A stretch of 64,000 nucleotides of DNA, taken from Actinernus sp. WN-2022. Lineage: Eukaryota; Cnidaria; Anthozoa; Actiniaria; Actinernidae. The notes under the pieces are model-generated. The model saw nothing but the letters and a program-made list of their open reading frames with translations, was not told the origin of the DNA and did no database searches. The stretch spans positions 147,676,344-147,740,343 of the forward strand of contig JAOWCC010000577.1 in NCBI GenBank assembly GCA_030867875.1. The letters run 5' to 3'. This document shows positions 57,801-63,334 of this stretch, piece by piece (the stretch's first letter is position 1; the number at the start of each line of letters is the position of its first letter). A program made the translations under genes and the position numbers.

Positions 57801-60800
57801 CCCAAAAATGTTGTTTAAATGCCCTACCCCATCGTCGTATTAGGCAATCAAATGCCCCTACCCCCGGGACTTCAAATACAGCTTTTAGAGTGAGTCCCTT
57901 TGTTTTTAAGCCAGTCGCTTACAAAATCAGAATTTTGTCCTTTTTTGAAGTCGTCTAAAGTGACCTACGGAGCCCTGTAAGGGCCATCCACAAACACAAA
58001 TGTTATGAAAGAATATTGTGCGATTTACTCATACTGCTTTACTATCGCGCGATAAAGTGTTACTATCGATTTATCGTGCGATACTGTTTTATTATCATGC
58101 GATAGTGTTTAATATCGCACGATAATATGTTATTTTAAAATACAGACATTACTTAGCATGGTGACGAACACGCTACATGATCATGACAATGCTTTTCTCC
58201 TTTATATGTTTCTTTTACTTCCGACAACGAATTTGGCTTTACCCGAACACTTAACGGCGATTCAAAATGATATTGAAAATAACAGGGATGCATTAGTTGA
58301 GAAATACTAGCCATCTAAATGCCATATGAAGTTAGGCCCTGGTGCAAAATAATGCCTGTGCTTTAATCTGTGCCTCGCTACCGTCTTTCAACTCCTTCAT
58401 CAAAGCGTATCTAACAGTTTCCTTGCTAATTTAATACCAGCGAATATTTGTTCCTTAACAAGTGGTGCATTTGCCTGTAGCCAAGACAGCTCCCATTTCC
58501 CTGGAGTTCCATTTCTATGGCATCAATTATTTCATCTGGACTACTGTAGTCTTTTCTCCTTCGTAAATTCTTGCTTCTCAGAACACGTTTAAGCTGGCAA
58601 AGACTCATTTTGATGGCATTATAAATTAAAAGAAAAGTGAGGATTTCCATATAATTCAAGCCTAGATTAAAGTACTCAGTCGACTAGTGCATCCCTGTTA
58701 TTTTCAATAGCATTTTCGGAATCGCCGGTAAGTATTCAGGTAAAGCCAAATTCGTTGTCGGACGTAAGTGAAACATATAAAGGAGAAGAGCATTACCACG
58801 TAGCGTGTTCGCTGCCATGGTGTCTTGATAAGTAATGTACGTATTTTAAAATAACACATTATCGCACGATATTAAAACACTATCGCACGATATTAAAAAA
58901 CTATCGCACGATAGTAAAACGGTATCGCACGATAATAAAGCAGTACTGACACGATAGTCTTTCATAAAATGTGTTTGTTGATGGCACTTACAGGGCTCTG
59001 TAGTGACCTCCCCGCTCCAATTCCGCCATGATTTCGATCGAGGAAACCACGCAGCACATAACATGAAAAGCAATAATAATAATAACGGATTAATCAGTGG
59101 CATTTCCACGAGGTGGCTCTTCATCCACTGATGGGCCTACGATTTAACGTCCTTATCCGAGAAGACATGAAGGTCTGACCATTTGCAGCACGTGAACGAA
59201 ATTGTTTCACAAAAGCAGCACCTTCTACTCAGTTATTTTAAGATCCTGAGTGTTGGTCCAGCCGGGGCTCCAGCACAACAGACCGGCGCTTTACCACTGA
59301 GCTATAACCAGGAAGCGAGACAACTTGTTCAAATTTTCCCGCCACCCCTCCATACCGGTGTCAAATTCCCCACCCCAAGGCAAGCTACCGATGTCAAATT
59401 CCCTACTCCCCGGGCACGAAAATGAGTCAAAATGCCCGGGGGTTGCCCGGGGGGGGATGTTGATGTTAAGTCAAGACATCAAAAATTTCACATTAGTTAA
59501 AAACAAGCATTATAATTTTTTTTATCAGGATTACTTACACCGTCAACATCATTGCAGCAATCTTTCAGACTTTTGTGTTACCACAGTCCTGATAATCTAC
59601 GATTACTACTACAGTCGAACCTGTATATAACGACCCCGTATTAAGCGGCCACCCTGTATTAAACGGCCAGTAGTAAAAGTCCCGAATTTTCTCCCAGTCA
59701 AATACTGTAAACTTTACCTGTATTAAGCGACCAACTGTATTAAGCGGCCGCGGCCACTGTTTTACAGTCCCGTTTATGTTATTTCTTGTTATTTTAACCT
59801 GTATTAAGCAGCCAGGCTAATTTTTTTTACAGAACTTTACTTGGTCCATATTAATGAAAACGATCAAGTACATACGTATTTTAACCATTTATTTCACAGT
59901 ACAATTTGTTCTAAACAGTGTCACTTCACATCCAAGTTGTTTTCAATGAACTGACCGGAAACCGTATCTCTAAATGTTTGCTTTTTCTTTACTTGAACAC
60001 AAATCCCTCTTGATTCAGCTTCGTCTTTAGCCAGACGATGATGAGAACGGTATAGATACAGTTAAGATGCCAGCTATTAGGTCATTAGCAGAGGCCATGG
60101 CTCGGGGCAATAACCTTCGACATTTCGCCCAGTTTAATGGTTACCAAGAACTAGCATTGGCGATATCTAAAGCGAATGATTTACTTTGCCAATTGAAGAT
60201 TGAAGCGTCTCAGCGGCAAACGAATGGGACTGACTATTTTCGCAAGTGTTAGAACTGGCCCGTGTGTTATATACAGTATATAGGGCATATATAGAACTTT
60301 ATATGCTCATCTAACAACCTGCAGTTGAACAATATGGCTGTTGCCAGTTAACAGAATTTATCCCCAGTATGTTTCGTTCATGTTTTATTCTAGTACTAAC
60401 AGTATTCTAGTACTAACAGTATTCAACATGCGTTATTGCATTGTTCAATTGCAATAAGCAATAAAAAGTTGATTTTACCACGCCCACAACGTATTTTTTT
60501 GTGAACCTGTATTAAGCGGCCAACCTGTATTAAACGGCCACTTACTCATTCCCCGAGGGTGGTCGCTTAATACAGGTTTGACTGTAGTTATATTTTAAAA
60601 AGTGAAACTGGTATTTCCGGGTTTTACAATCTGACACGCGGCCCTGTGTTTAACGCTTAACATATCAAATTTGAAACAATCATTTTAGTTTAGAAAGTCG
60701 AATTGATGTGCTATAATATAAATTTAGACGTAAGCTTACTTTGTAATCGTATTGAATTGCAGCCAGACACGTTTTAAAGATTTTAAATTCAGGCCGGCTA

Positions 60801-60986
60801 GGCGCAAATGATTAATTATGCACGCCATTCCATAAAACCTCACAATAAATTGACATCTTTCAGATAGAACTCACTGCAAAATTTTCCATGTTCATATTTC
60901 AAAGTATCTTCTACCTTTATCGGCATTGCTACAGCTGCTGAAGTCCGAATCCCACGCACAAATGCGATGCTGCACGCTCGAAGCAT
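40815..60986 (-). CDS. PRDX5: Peroxiredoxin-5, complete seven-exon gene
   Basis: An atypical 2-Cys peroxiredoxin that reduces hydrogen peroxide, alkyl hydroperoxides and peroxynitrite using thioredoxin. Exons (minus): 60986-60915, 52951-52817, 51209-51168, 48941-48852, 43061-43023, 42562-42507, 40920-40815; total 540 bp, 179 residues. All junction phases agree and all introns are GT..AG. The leader MLRACSIAFVRGIRTSAAVA is Arg-rich without acidic residues, as for mitochondrial import; Met21 (MPIKVGDK) could start a shorter form. The peroxidatic Cys is in VPGAFTPGCTK, the resolving Cys in GTGLTCSLA, and the C-terminal SQL resembles a peroxisomal signal as in vertebrate PRDX5. Introns are filled with mobile elements. 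It diverges from COPS8. Confidence 0.95.
41087..41225. repeat. Hairpin-type repeat in PRDX5 intron 6
   Basis: GTGGTGAACAATAACGGC and GCTGTTATAGTTCACCAC form inverted ends. A related partial copy (GTGCCCGCTGAGA.., TGATGAACAATAATGAC) lies at 42025-42120, on the other side of the LINE fragment. Confidence 0.6.
41285..41994 (+). mobile_element. 5'-truncated LINE 3' end in PRDX5 intron 6
   Basis: Encodes the C-terminal part of a CR1/L2-type polymerase: LLVHAFITSKIDYCNSLLYG, LQRVQNAAARVVM, LHWLPVAYRIQFKIL, then in another frame YNLRSGNSLRLVPAS, KLWNKLPSELRN and KSQLKTYLFKLAFDL-stop at about 41886. A one-base shift near 41690 separates the frames. A (TTA)n tail ends at about 41994. It lies antisense to PRDX5. 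Confidence 0.88.
42211..42366. mobile_element. MITE, left-truncated copy (TATATACTAA family)
   Basis: GTTGGCTACTCGAACATGGG, GAGCGAAGCAGC, TTTTTGTCCA, TGGTGCTGGCTA and the right end TATATACTAA match the element at 11049-11236. The left inverted end is missing. Confidence 0.75.
42371..42478. repeat. Foldback hairpin next to PRDX5 exon 6
   Basis: Arms of about 47 bp (AACAATTATTCACC.., TAGTGGTGGATATTTAC and GTAAATATCCACCACTA.., GGTGAACAATTGTT) with a loop of about 12 bp. It ends 22 bp from the splice donor of PRDX5 exon 6. Confidence 0.85.
42507..42562 (-). CDS. PRDX5: PRDX5 exon 6
   Basis: Encodes AVDMELDATPFLGNVRSKR, with the last codon split by the intron; donor GTATGT, acceptor TTTTATAG. 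Confidence 0.92.
43023..43061 (-). CDS. PRDX5: PRDX5 exon 5
   Basis: A 39-bp micro-exon encoding IQMLADVHGQFTK; donor GTAAGT, acceptor ACTTTAG. It aligns with the LLADPTGAFGK region of vertebrate PRDX5. Confidence 0.92.
43222..43371. mobile_element. MITE-like element, TIR GGTACGAATTGTACGA
   Basis: GGTACGAATTGTACGATTCG at the left and CGTTCGTACAATTCGTACC at the right bound 150 bp in PRDX5 intron 4. The middle contains CCTAACCCAAACCC, a telomere-like phrase. Confidence 0.75.
43702..43920. mobile_element. MITE, TIR AGTGTTCATCCTAG, copy B
   Basis: AGTGTTCATCCTAGAAAC and CTAGAATGAACACT bound 219 bp. It is an uninterrupted relative of copy A at 39321-39742. Confidence 0.8.
44635..45304. mobile_element. 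pogo/Tigger-like element with nested LINE piece
   Basis: CAGTCAACTCTCTC and GAGAGAATTGACTG are the inverted ends, flanked by TA on both sides, 670 bp. The phrase GTGGTCGCTTAC(T/G)GGAGG recurs near both ends. The middle (about 44771-45060) is a piece of LINE reverse transcriptase: FGVP..SILGPMLFNLYVSD, then QYTDDTTIYTHCPPTEL. It sits in PRDX5 intron 4. Confidence 0.8.
45310..46098. other. Non-coding stretch within PRDX5 intron 4
   Basis: No gene was recognised. GCGGGTGTAAAGT at 45764 matches the end of the MITE at 39402, so a truncated relative may start here. Confidence 0.4.
46102..46792. mobile_element. PIF/Harbinger-like MITE
   Basis: GGGCCCGTTTACAAGGAG and CTCCTTGTAAACGGGCCC are the ends of inverted repeats of about 44 bp (the right arm contains AGTGCTAGGGTAACCC). 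TTA flanks both sides (46099-46101 and 46793-46795), the 3-bp duplication typical of PIF/Harbinger. 691 bp, non-coding, in PRDX5 intron 4. Confidence 0.85.
47376..47824 (-). mobile_element. TTAA-type MITE, inverted partner (truncated)
   Basis: A copy in reverse orientation of the element at 48101-48555, sharing CCTGGTGGTTCGAAAG, GGTGAAAATCGGAGAAAC and GGCCGGTTACGGCC. It ends with AAAGGGTTAA at 47824 but lacks the other terminal repeat. Confidence 0.88.
48101..48555 (+). mobile_element. TTAA-type MITE, complete copy
   Basis: Begins CCCTTTCGCTCC and ends GGAGTGAAAGGG, flanked by TTAA on both sides (48097-48100 and 48556-48559), 455 bp. TTAA targeting suggests a piggyBac- or Kolobok-type transposase in trans. 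With the inverted partner at 47376-47824 it forms a stem-loop in PRDX5 intron 4. Confidence 0.88.
48852..48941 (-). CDS. PRDX5: PRDX5 exon 4
   Basis: Encodes KKGVDVVACIAINDPFV then AAWGEANGCSDK; acceptor TTCCTTGTAG. The donor after GACAAG is GTTGAT, weaker than the other donors, but phase and homology require it. Confidence 0.9.
49403..49422 (+). repeat. Poly-C tract
   Basis: An uninterrupted run of about 19 C in PRDX5 intron 3. Confidence 0.9.
49549..49750. mobile_element. MITE with 43-bp near-perfect inverted ends
   Basis: ATAGACCCTTTCAGCTTGCC and GGCAAGCTGAAAGGGTCTAT, extending through TGTTTGTTGCCCCATTTC, bound 202 bp in PRDX5 intron 3. Confidence 0.85.
49755..51160. other. PRDX5 intron 3, no feature recognised
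   Basis: AT-rich sequence without a recognisable gene or long repeat; a (TGCA)n-like run lies near 51006. Confidence 0.45.
51168..51209 (-). CDS. PRDX5: PRDX5 exon 3
   Basis: A 42-bp exon encoding THLPGFIADYEKLK, directly following the peroxidatic Cys loop; donor GTGAGT, acceptor CCTTGCAG. Confidence 0.93.
51765..51903. repeat. 139-bp hairpin in PRDX5 intron 2
   Basis: Arms of about 55 bp run from ATACATGGG inward to GTTCAACTCGATATCTCAC, with the reverse complement GTGAGATCTCGAGTTGAACAC outward to CCCATGTAT. The loop is about 20 bp. Confidence 0.85.
52343..52395 (+). repeat. Dispersed motif, copy 3 of 4
   Basis: CCTGAAACAACCATAGGGGC and TTTGATCAGC followed by AGGATCCACACATC; a rearranged relative of the copies at 9117 and 37187. 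Confidence 0.55.
52465..52563. repeat. Hairpin with 29-bp arms
   Basis: TGGGCACTGAGTGATATTTT..AAAGTTCT and AGAACTTT..AAAATATCACTCAGTGCCCA surround a loop of about 41 bp in PRDX5 intron 2. Confidence 0.85.
52614..52810. mobile_element. MITE abutting the PRDX5 exon 2 donor
   Basis: TATAGACTAGAGCAGATTTC, then TATGAGTGGGACAAACTATG, returns inverted as CATAGTTTGGACCACTCATA and AAATCTGGTCTATA. The right end reaches the sixth base of the intron after PRDX5 exon 2. The outer TATA suggests TA targeting. Confidence 0.8.
52817..52951 (-). CDS. PRDX5: PRDX5 exon 2
   Basis: Encodes VGDKIPSVDVMEGTPKDRV, then NVAKLFEGKKGVLFAVPGAF and TPGCTK with the peroxidatic Cys; acceptor TCTTTTAG, donor GTACAT. Confidence 0.95.
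53201..53505. mobile_element. MITE, TIR ATAGACCATTTTCTC
   Basis: ATAGACCATTTTCTCAAGTA, then GCGCATGCAA, returns inverted as TTGCATGCGCATAC and GAGAAAATGGTCTAT; about 305 bp in PRDX5 intron 1. Its outer bases resemble those of 49549-49750. Confidence 0.82.
53510..54620. other. PRDX5 intron 1, no feature recognised
   Basis: AT-rich sequence without a recognisable gene or repeat. Confidence 0.4.
54625..54753. repeat. Long near-perfect hairpin in PRDX5 intron 1
   Basis: Arms of about 58 bp run from AACATCAATGGGAATTTGCC inward to AGTTCCACT, with the reverse complement from AGTGGAACT outward to AATTCCCATTAATGTT. The loop is about 11 bp, and only a few mismatches are present. Confidence 0.9.
54760..57725. 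other. PRDX5 intron 1, poly-C tracts and no gene
   Basis: No exon was recognised. C-rich tracts lie at about 55532-55551, 56153-56171 and 56227-56242. Dispersed motif copy 4 (ATGAAACAAGGCTGATCAAA, then CAGGACCCGGCTA) is at 56978-57020. Confidence 0.45.
58158..58310 (+). pseudogene. Duplicate transposase N-terminus in the left arm
   Basis: An intact 50-codon frame starts with ATG and contains FLLYMFLLLPTTNLALPEHL and ENNRDALVEKY before TAG. It is the inverted copy of the transposase start found in the right arm, and shows that the terminal repeat includes the start of the gene. Confidence 0.7.
58310..58818 (-). pseudogene. Integrase-core (rve-like) transposase fragment
   Basis: On the minus strand: start in the right arm (MAANTLRGNALLLYMFHLRP), then in shifting frames NLGLNYMEILTF, IKMSLCQLKRVLRSKNLRRR, DEIIDAIEMELQGNGSCLGY, RQMHHLLRNKYSLVL, SKETVRYALMKEL and finally FAPGPNFIWHLDG. 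The last block is the first catalytic Asp region of the integrase-core proteins that are abundant, and annotated as uncharacterised, in cnidarian genomes. Three or more frameshifts or stops are present. The fragment stops right after WHLDG at the junction with the left arm. Confidence 0.75.
59245..59318 (-). repeat. tRNA-like relic
   Basis: On the minus strand CCTGGTTATAGCTCAGTGG, then TAAAGCGCCGGTCTG, matches the first half of a tRNA or SINE head, but no good box B follows. It lies in the right part of the outer C-rich element. Confidence 0.5.
59612..60584 (+). mobile_element. pogo/Tigger-like transposon, internally deleted
   Basis: Ends CAGTCGAACCTGTATATAAC and, in reverse complement, CAGTCAAACCTGTATTAAGC, flanked by TA on both sides, 973 bp. 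Subterminal units (CCTGTATTAAGCGGCCA) repeat several times near each end. The interior keeps the last exon of the transposase. It sits in PRDX5 intron 1 in antisense. Confidence 0.88.
60025..60252 (+). pseudogene. C-terminal exon of a Tigger-like transposase
   Basis: A 75-codon frame opens after GTCTTTAG: PDDDENGIDTVKMPAIRSL, AEAMARGNNLRHFAQFNGYQ, ALAISKANDLLCQLKIEASQ, QTNGTDYFRKC-stop. The acidic start and final Q-x6-[FY]F-like motif resemble the C-termini of pogo/Tigger transposases, where pogo carries a PCNA-binding motif. The DDE and CENP-B parts are missing. Confidence 0.65.
60590..60914. other. 5' end of PRDX5 intron 1, no feature recognised
   Basis: Plain AT-rich intron sequence next to the exon 1 donor (GTAGAAG). 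Confidence 0.4.
60915..60986 (-). CDS. PRDX5: PRDX5 exon 1
   Basis: Encodes MLRACSIAFVRGIRTSAAVA then MPIK. The ATG at 60986 is the only upstream in-frame ATG. The exon ends in phase 0 before GTAGAA, in step with exon 2. Confidence 0.9.
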
Positions 60987-61162
60987 TTGAACAAAGTGAA
61001 CTGTGACCAAGATTGCCTGGTTAGGCGCGTAAAGACTCCTGGGAACGAGGGGTGCGTGTTTCAAAATCGATACTGTCTCGCCATGGCTTTCGCTAAATCA
61101 ATATACGTTCGGTAAGATTCGCCTTCATTTTTCATGGCCAGCGGGCTACCAAACTAACCAAA
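60987..61162. promoter_or_regulatory. Divergent PRDX5-COPS8 promoter region
   Basis: Only 176 bp separate the PRDX5 and COPS8 start codons, so both promoters and 5' UTRs lie here. There is no TATA box. GCCATGG (61081) and AAAATGGC at the COPS8 start resemble YY1-type elements found in TATA-less housekeeping promoters. The promoter role is inferred from layout. Confidence 0.7.
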
Positions 61163-61231
61163 ATGGCAACTGCCAGAGTTGGCAAAGAGTTGGAGGAGTT
61201 GTGCACCAACTTCGAGCAAATGGAGCTAGAT
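61163..61231 (+). CDS. COPS8: COPS8 exon 1
   Basis: 23 codons from ATG; donor GTATGT after GAT. Confidence 0.85.
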
Positions 61232-61533
61232 GTATGTCAAACTTACATCTCAAAGATTACTTACTTGATAGTTACGCCATTTATGTTTTTCATTCGACAG
61301 GGCGTTGCTACAGCGGACGTTTATACACAGCTTTTAGCAATATACCTTCTCCAGTACGACATGTGAGTGACTGACTTGTAAAATTGTGTAGAAACTTTTA
61401 TAGAATGTGCTATTTTATTATTTGTGGTTTCATTTTAACTGTATACAAATGCTGAAAGAATTCTTGATTAACTTAAAATCGCAGATGTAATGCGAAGTTC
61501 TTATGGAAGCGAATGCCAGATGCTATCAAAGCG
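61163..61533 (+). CDS. COPS8: COP9 signalosome subunit 8, first three exons
   Basis: COPS8 is the smallest PCI-domain subunit of the COP9 signalosome, the enzyme complex that removes NEDD8 from cullins. Exons: 61163-61231 (MATARVGKELEELCTNFEQM..), 61301-61362 (GVATADVYTQLLAIYLLQYD) and 61485-61533 (CNAKFLWKRMPDAIKA). Phases agree (0, then a split Ile codon, then 0). These match the human region G-I-A-T-P-P-V-Y-x-Q-L-L-A-L-Y-L-L and ARYLWKRIPPAIK. The last donor GTAGGC is weak. The remaining two thirds of the protein lie beyond 61533, probably outside the window, because no later exon was recognised. Confidence 0.88.
61301..61362 (+). CDS. COPS8: COPS8 exon 2
   Basis: Acceptor CATTCGACAG, donor GTGAGT; the last codon (AT|A) is split. 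Confidence 0.9.
61485..61533 (+). CDS. COPS8: COPS8 exon 3
   Basis: Acceptor AAATCGCAG; the LWKRMP block is diagnostic. The donor GTAGGC is assigned from homology, because the frame beyond it no longer resembles COPS8. Confidence 0.8.
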
Positions 61534-61599
61534 GTAGGCTATAAACCTGGGTATATTAAAAGTATGGCTAAACTGCAAAATACCCTGCAACTCTTTATG

Positions 61600-61850
61600 T
61601 CCTACGCGTACAGTAGCATGCGTAGTTTGCTACGCGTCGAATGGAAGAAGTGGACTGAGTCTCACACCCGAAGCTGTGCTACGCGTCGAATGGAAGAGGT
61701 GGACTGAGGCTGACTTGTGTGCTACATAGCCATTAAATATGTAGCACAGCTTCGTTGTATAAAGAATTCATCAAGATATAGCTTCATGGGTGTGAGACTC
61801 GGCCTCAGTCCACCTCTTCCATTCGACGCATAGCATCGCGTAGCATTTAT
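61600..61850. repeat. Direct and inverted copies of a CGTCGAATGGAAGA unit
   Basis: GCTACGCGTCGAATGGAAGA plus GTGGACTGAG occurs twice in direct order (about 61629 and 61678) and once inverted (CTCAGTCCACCTCTTCCATT, about 61802). CACACCC/GGGTGTGAGACT and TGTAGCACAGCTTCG phrases are also inverted. It lies in the COPS8 intron after exon 3. Confidence 0.8.
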
Positions 61851-61859
61851 TCATTAAGA

Positions 61860-62685
61860 CTTAGTTTCACGACCCGTAACCCATAGAGCCTTTGGGGTAT
61901 CTTTTCATTTGAGGGGTATTCTGCAGTTGCTCCAAAAGTATTTCCACACATGTAGGATGTAGTGATGTACTGTATAAATGTTGTACGTTTTTATACCTAC
62001 GAGACCATGGTACTTTCTACACACATATTTGAAATGCTACATATTTGATTGACTGGTGGCAACAACAACAACATTTTATTTTGTCATTATTAAAGATGAT
62101 GGATATGTACATGTACATACTGTAAAGGCGCAGTGTCACTGTACTGCGCATGTCACAGTCTCCAGACATTGAATTGACAGCTGTATTGTGTAACATCCAA
62201 TGAGAATCAATCAAAATAAATTGCTGGAAATGCCACACTGTTCTGGTGATAGCCATGATTCACAGATTGTAGTTTTGCACAGTATATGGCGAGATGTACA
62301 AGGATTTTATTCTTCTTACATCCAAGGTAAACAGCATTGAGTAAAGAATGGTATCTATATTTCATTACTTGCTTGAATGTTTTGCTGTTTCCAGTTGTAA
62401 ACAGTTCGAATTTGACCAAAGTGAAACAAGCTGCTCGTGTCCGTAGATATATATTTCTTCGTTATGCACTTTTGACATGAAATAATTCTCCAAATGGCAC
62501 CATTTTTTATTTCTATATGATTAATAACACAGTTCTCTGCTGTAAAAAAAATGAACATTAATCTACACTGTATGGAAGATTTCTTGCCTTAAAGTTTGGA
62601 AACGTAACACATGCATTTGACGCTAGAAAGTTCTGACAGTACTTGTGGAAGTACGAGTGGCTGTTTACTAGTTTGCACTATCGGC
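61860..62685. other. Intronic stretch, no gene recognised
   Basis: Presumed COPS8 intron; no conserved exon was found. Confidence 0.4.
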
Positions 62686-62689
62686 TGTT

Positions 62690-63330
62690 ATGGACTGGTA
62701 ACTTACTTTCAGAGCTTAATATTTATGTTGATTGGTCAGAAGGATATCTTGTTCAAGATGCTATGGTCCTTTTGGCATCAGGAATTTTTTTAACAGGAGT
62801 TTTCGTACAAGCTACTCACTCAGTATGCTGTAGCGTGAGTTCAGTAGTCACAAATGTCTGTGAAACTAATAGCACGTTCATTATTATCAGTTTGCTCTAT
62901 GGGTTGTCATGTATTCAATAATTACTTCTGGAGATTCATATGTATGTTGATTGGTCACAAGGATTTCCTCTTTCAGTTTCCCCCGTTTGTTTGGACATTA
63001 GGGATTTATTCTTGGAGATTTCGTACAGTTTAGCGACCGTGTGTTGAAATTAAGTAGAAATATTTGCTTGTCATGAAAGTGCGTAAACTGACAAGTGGTT
63101 TCATAGCAGTTCGATGTTTGACTCATGTAGTCGATAATAACTTCTATAGCTTCATATGTATGTCGATTGCTCACAAGGCTATCGTGTTTGAGTTCATGTG
63201 GTTGTTTTGCTAGCAAAAGAAAGGTTCTATCTAACTTTTTGTACAGTCTTTGCACTCCGGTCGGTTCATATCATTTCAGCCTCGTTTCTACATGTAAGCC
63301 GTAGATATATATTTCTTCGTATCGCTGTTG
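62690..63330 (+). repeat. Divergent tandem repeat, ~215-bp unit
   Basis: The phrase TTCATATGTATGT(T/C)GATTG(G/C)TCACAAGG recurs at about 62934 and 63150, with a weaker form at 62718 (TATTTATGTTGATTGGTCAG). Nearby phrases (TTTCGTACA, AGTTCATGTGG) follow with similar spacing. Confidence 0.6.
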
Positions 63331-63334
63331 AAAA

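Larger units (their letters stand above)
57967..59001 (-). mobile_element. Integrase-core transposon relic with coding TIRs
   Basis: A 1,035-bp element with 8-bp target duplication AGTGACCT on both sides (57959-57966 and 59002-59009). Inverted arms of about 330-345 bp begin AC(G/A)GAGCCCTGTAAG. Each arm carries four to six copies of TATCGYRCGATA-type palindromes, likely transposase binding sites, and then the first codons of the transposase. The middle (58310-58675) holds the rest of the surviving coding region. Most of the catalytic domain is deleted. Confidence 0.85.
57728..59467. mobile_element. Outer C-rich MITE split by a later insertion
   Basis: Left end ACATCAACATCACCCCCC, then GGGCAACCCCCGGGCATTT, matches the reverse complement of the right end at 59430-59467 (AAATGCCCGGGGGTTGCCC, then GGATGTTGATGTT). 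The interior has several CAAATGCCC or TCAAATTCCC phrases. It is interrupted by the element at 57967-59001, so the original was about 700 bp. Confidence 0.75.

Noticed and set aside
60987..61064. N-terminal extension of PRDX5 beginning at 61064
   Set aside because: That codon is TTG, not ATG; the first in-frame ATG is at 60986 and already provides a mitochondrial-type leader.
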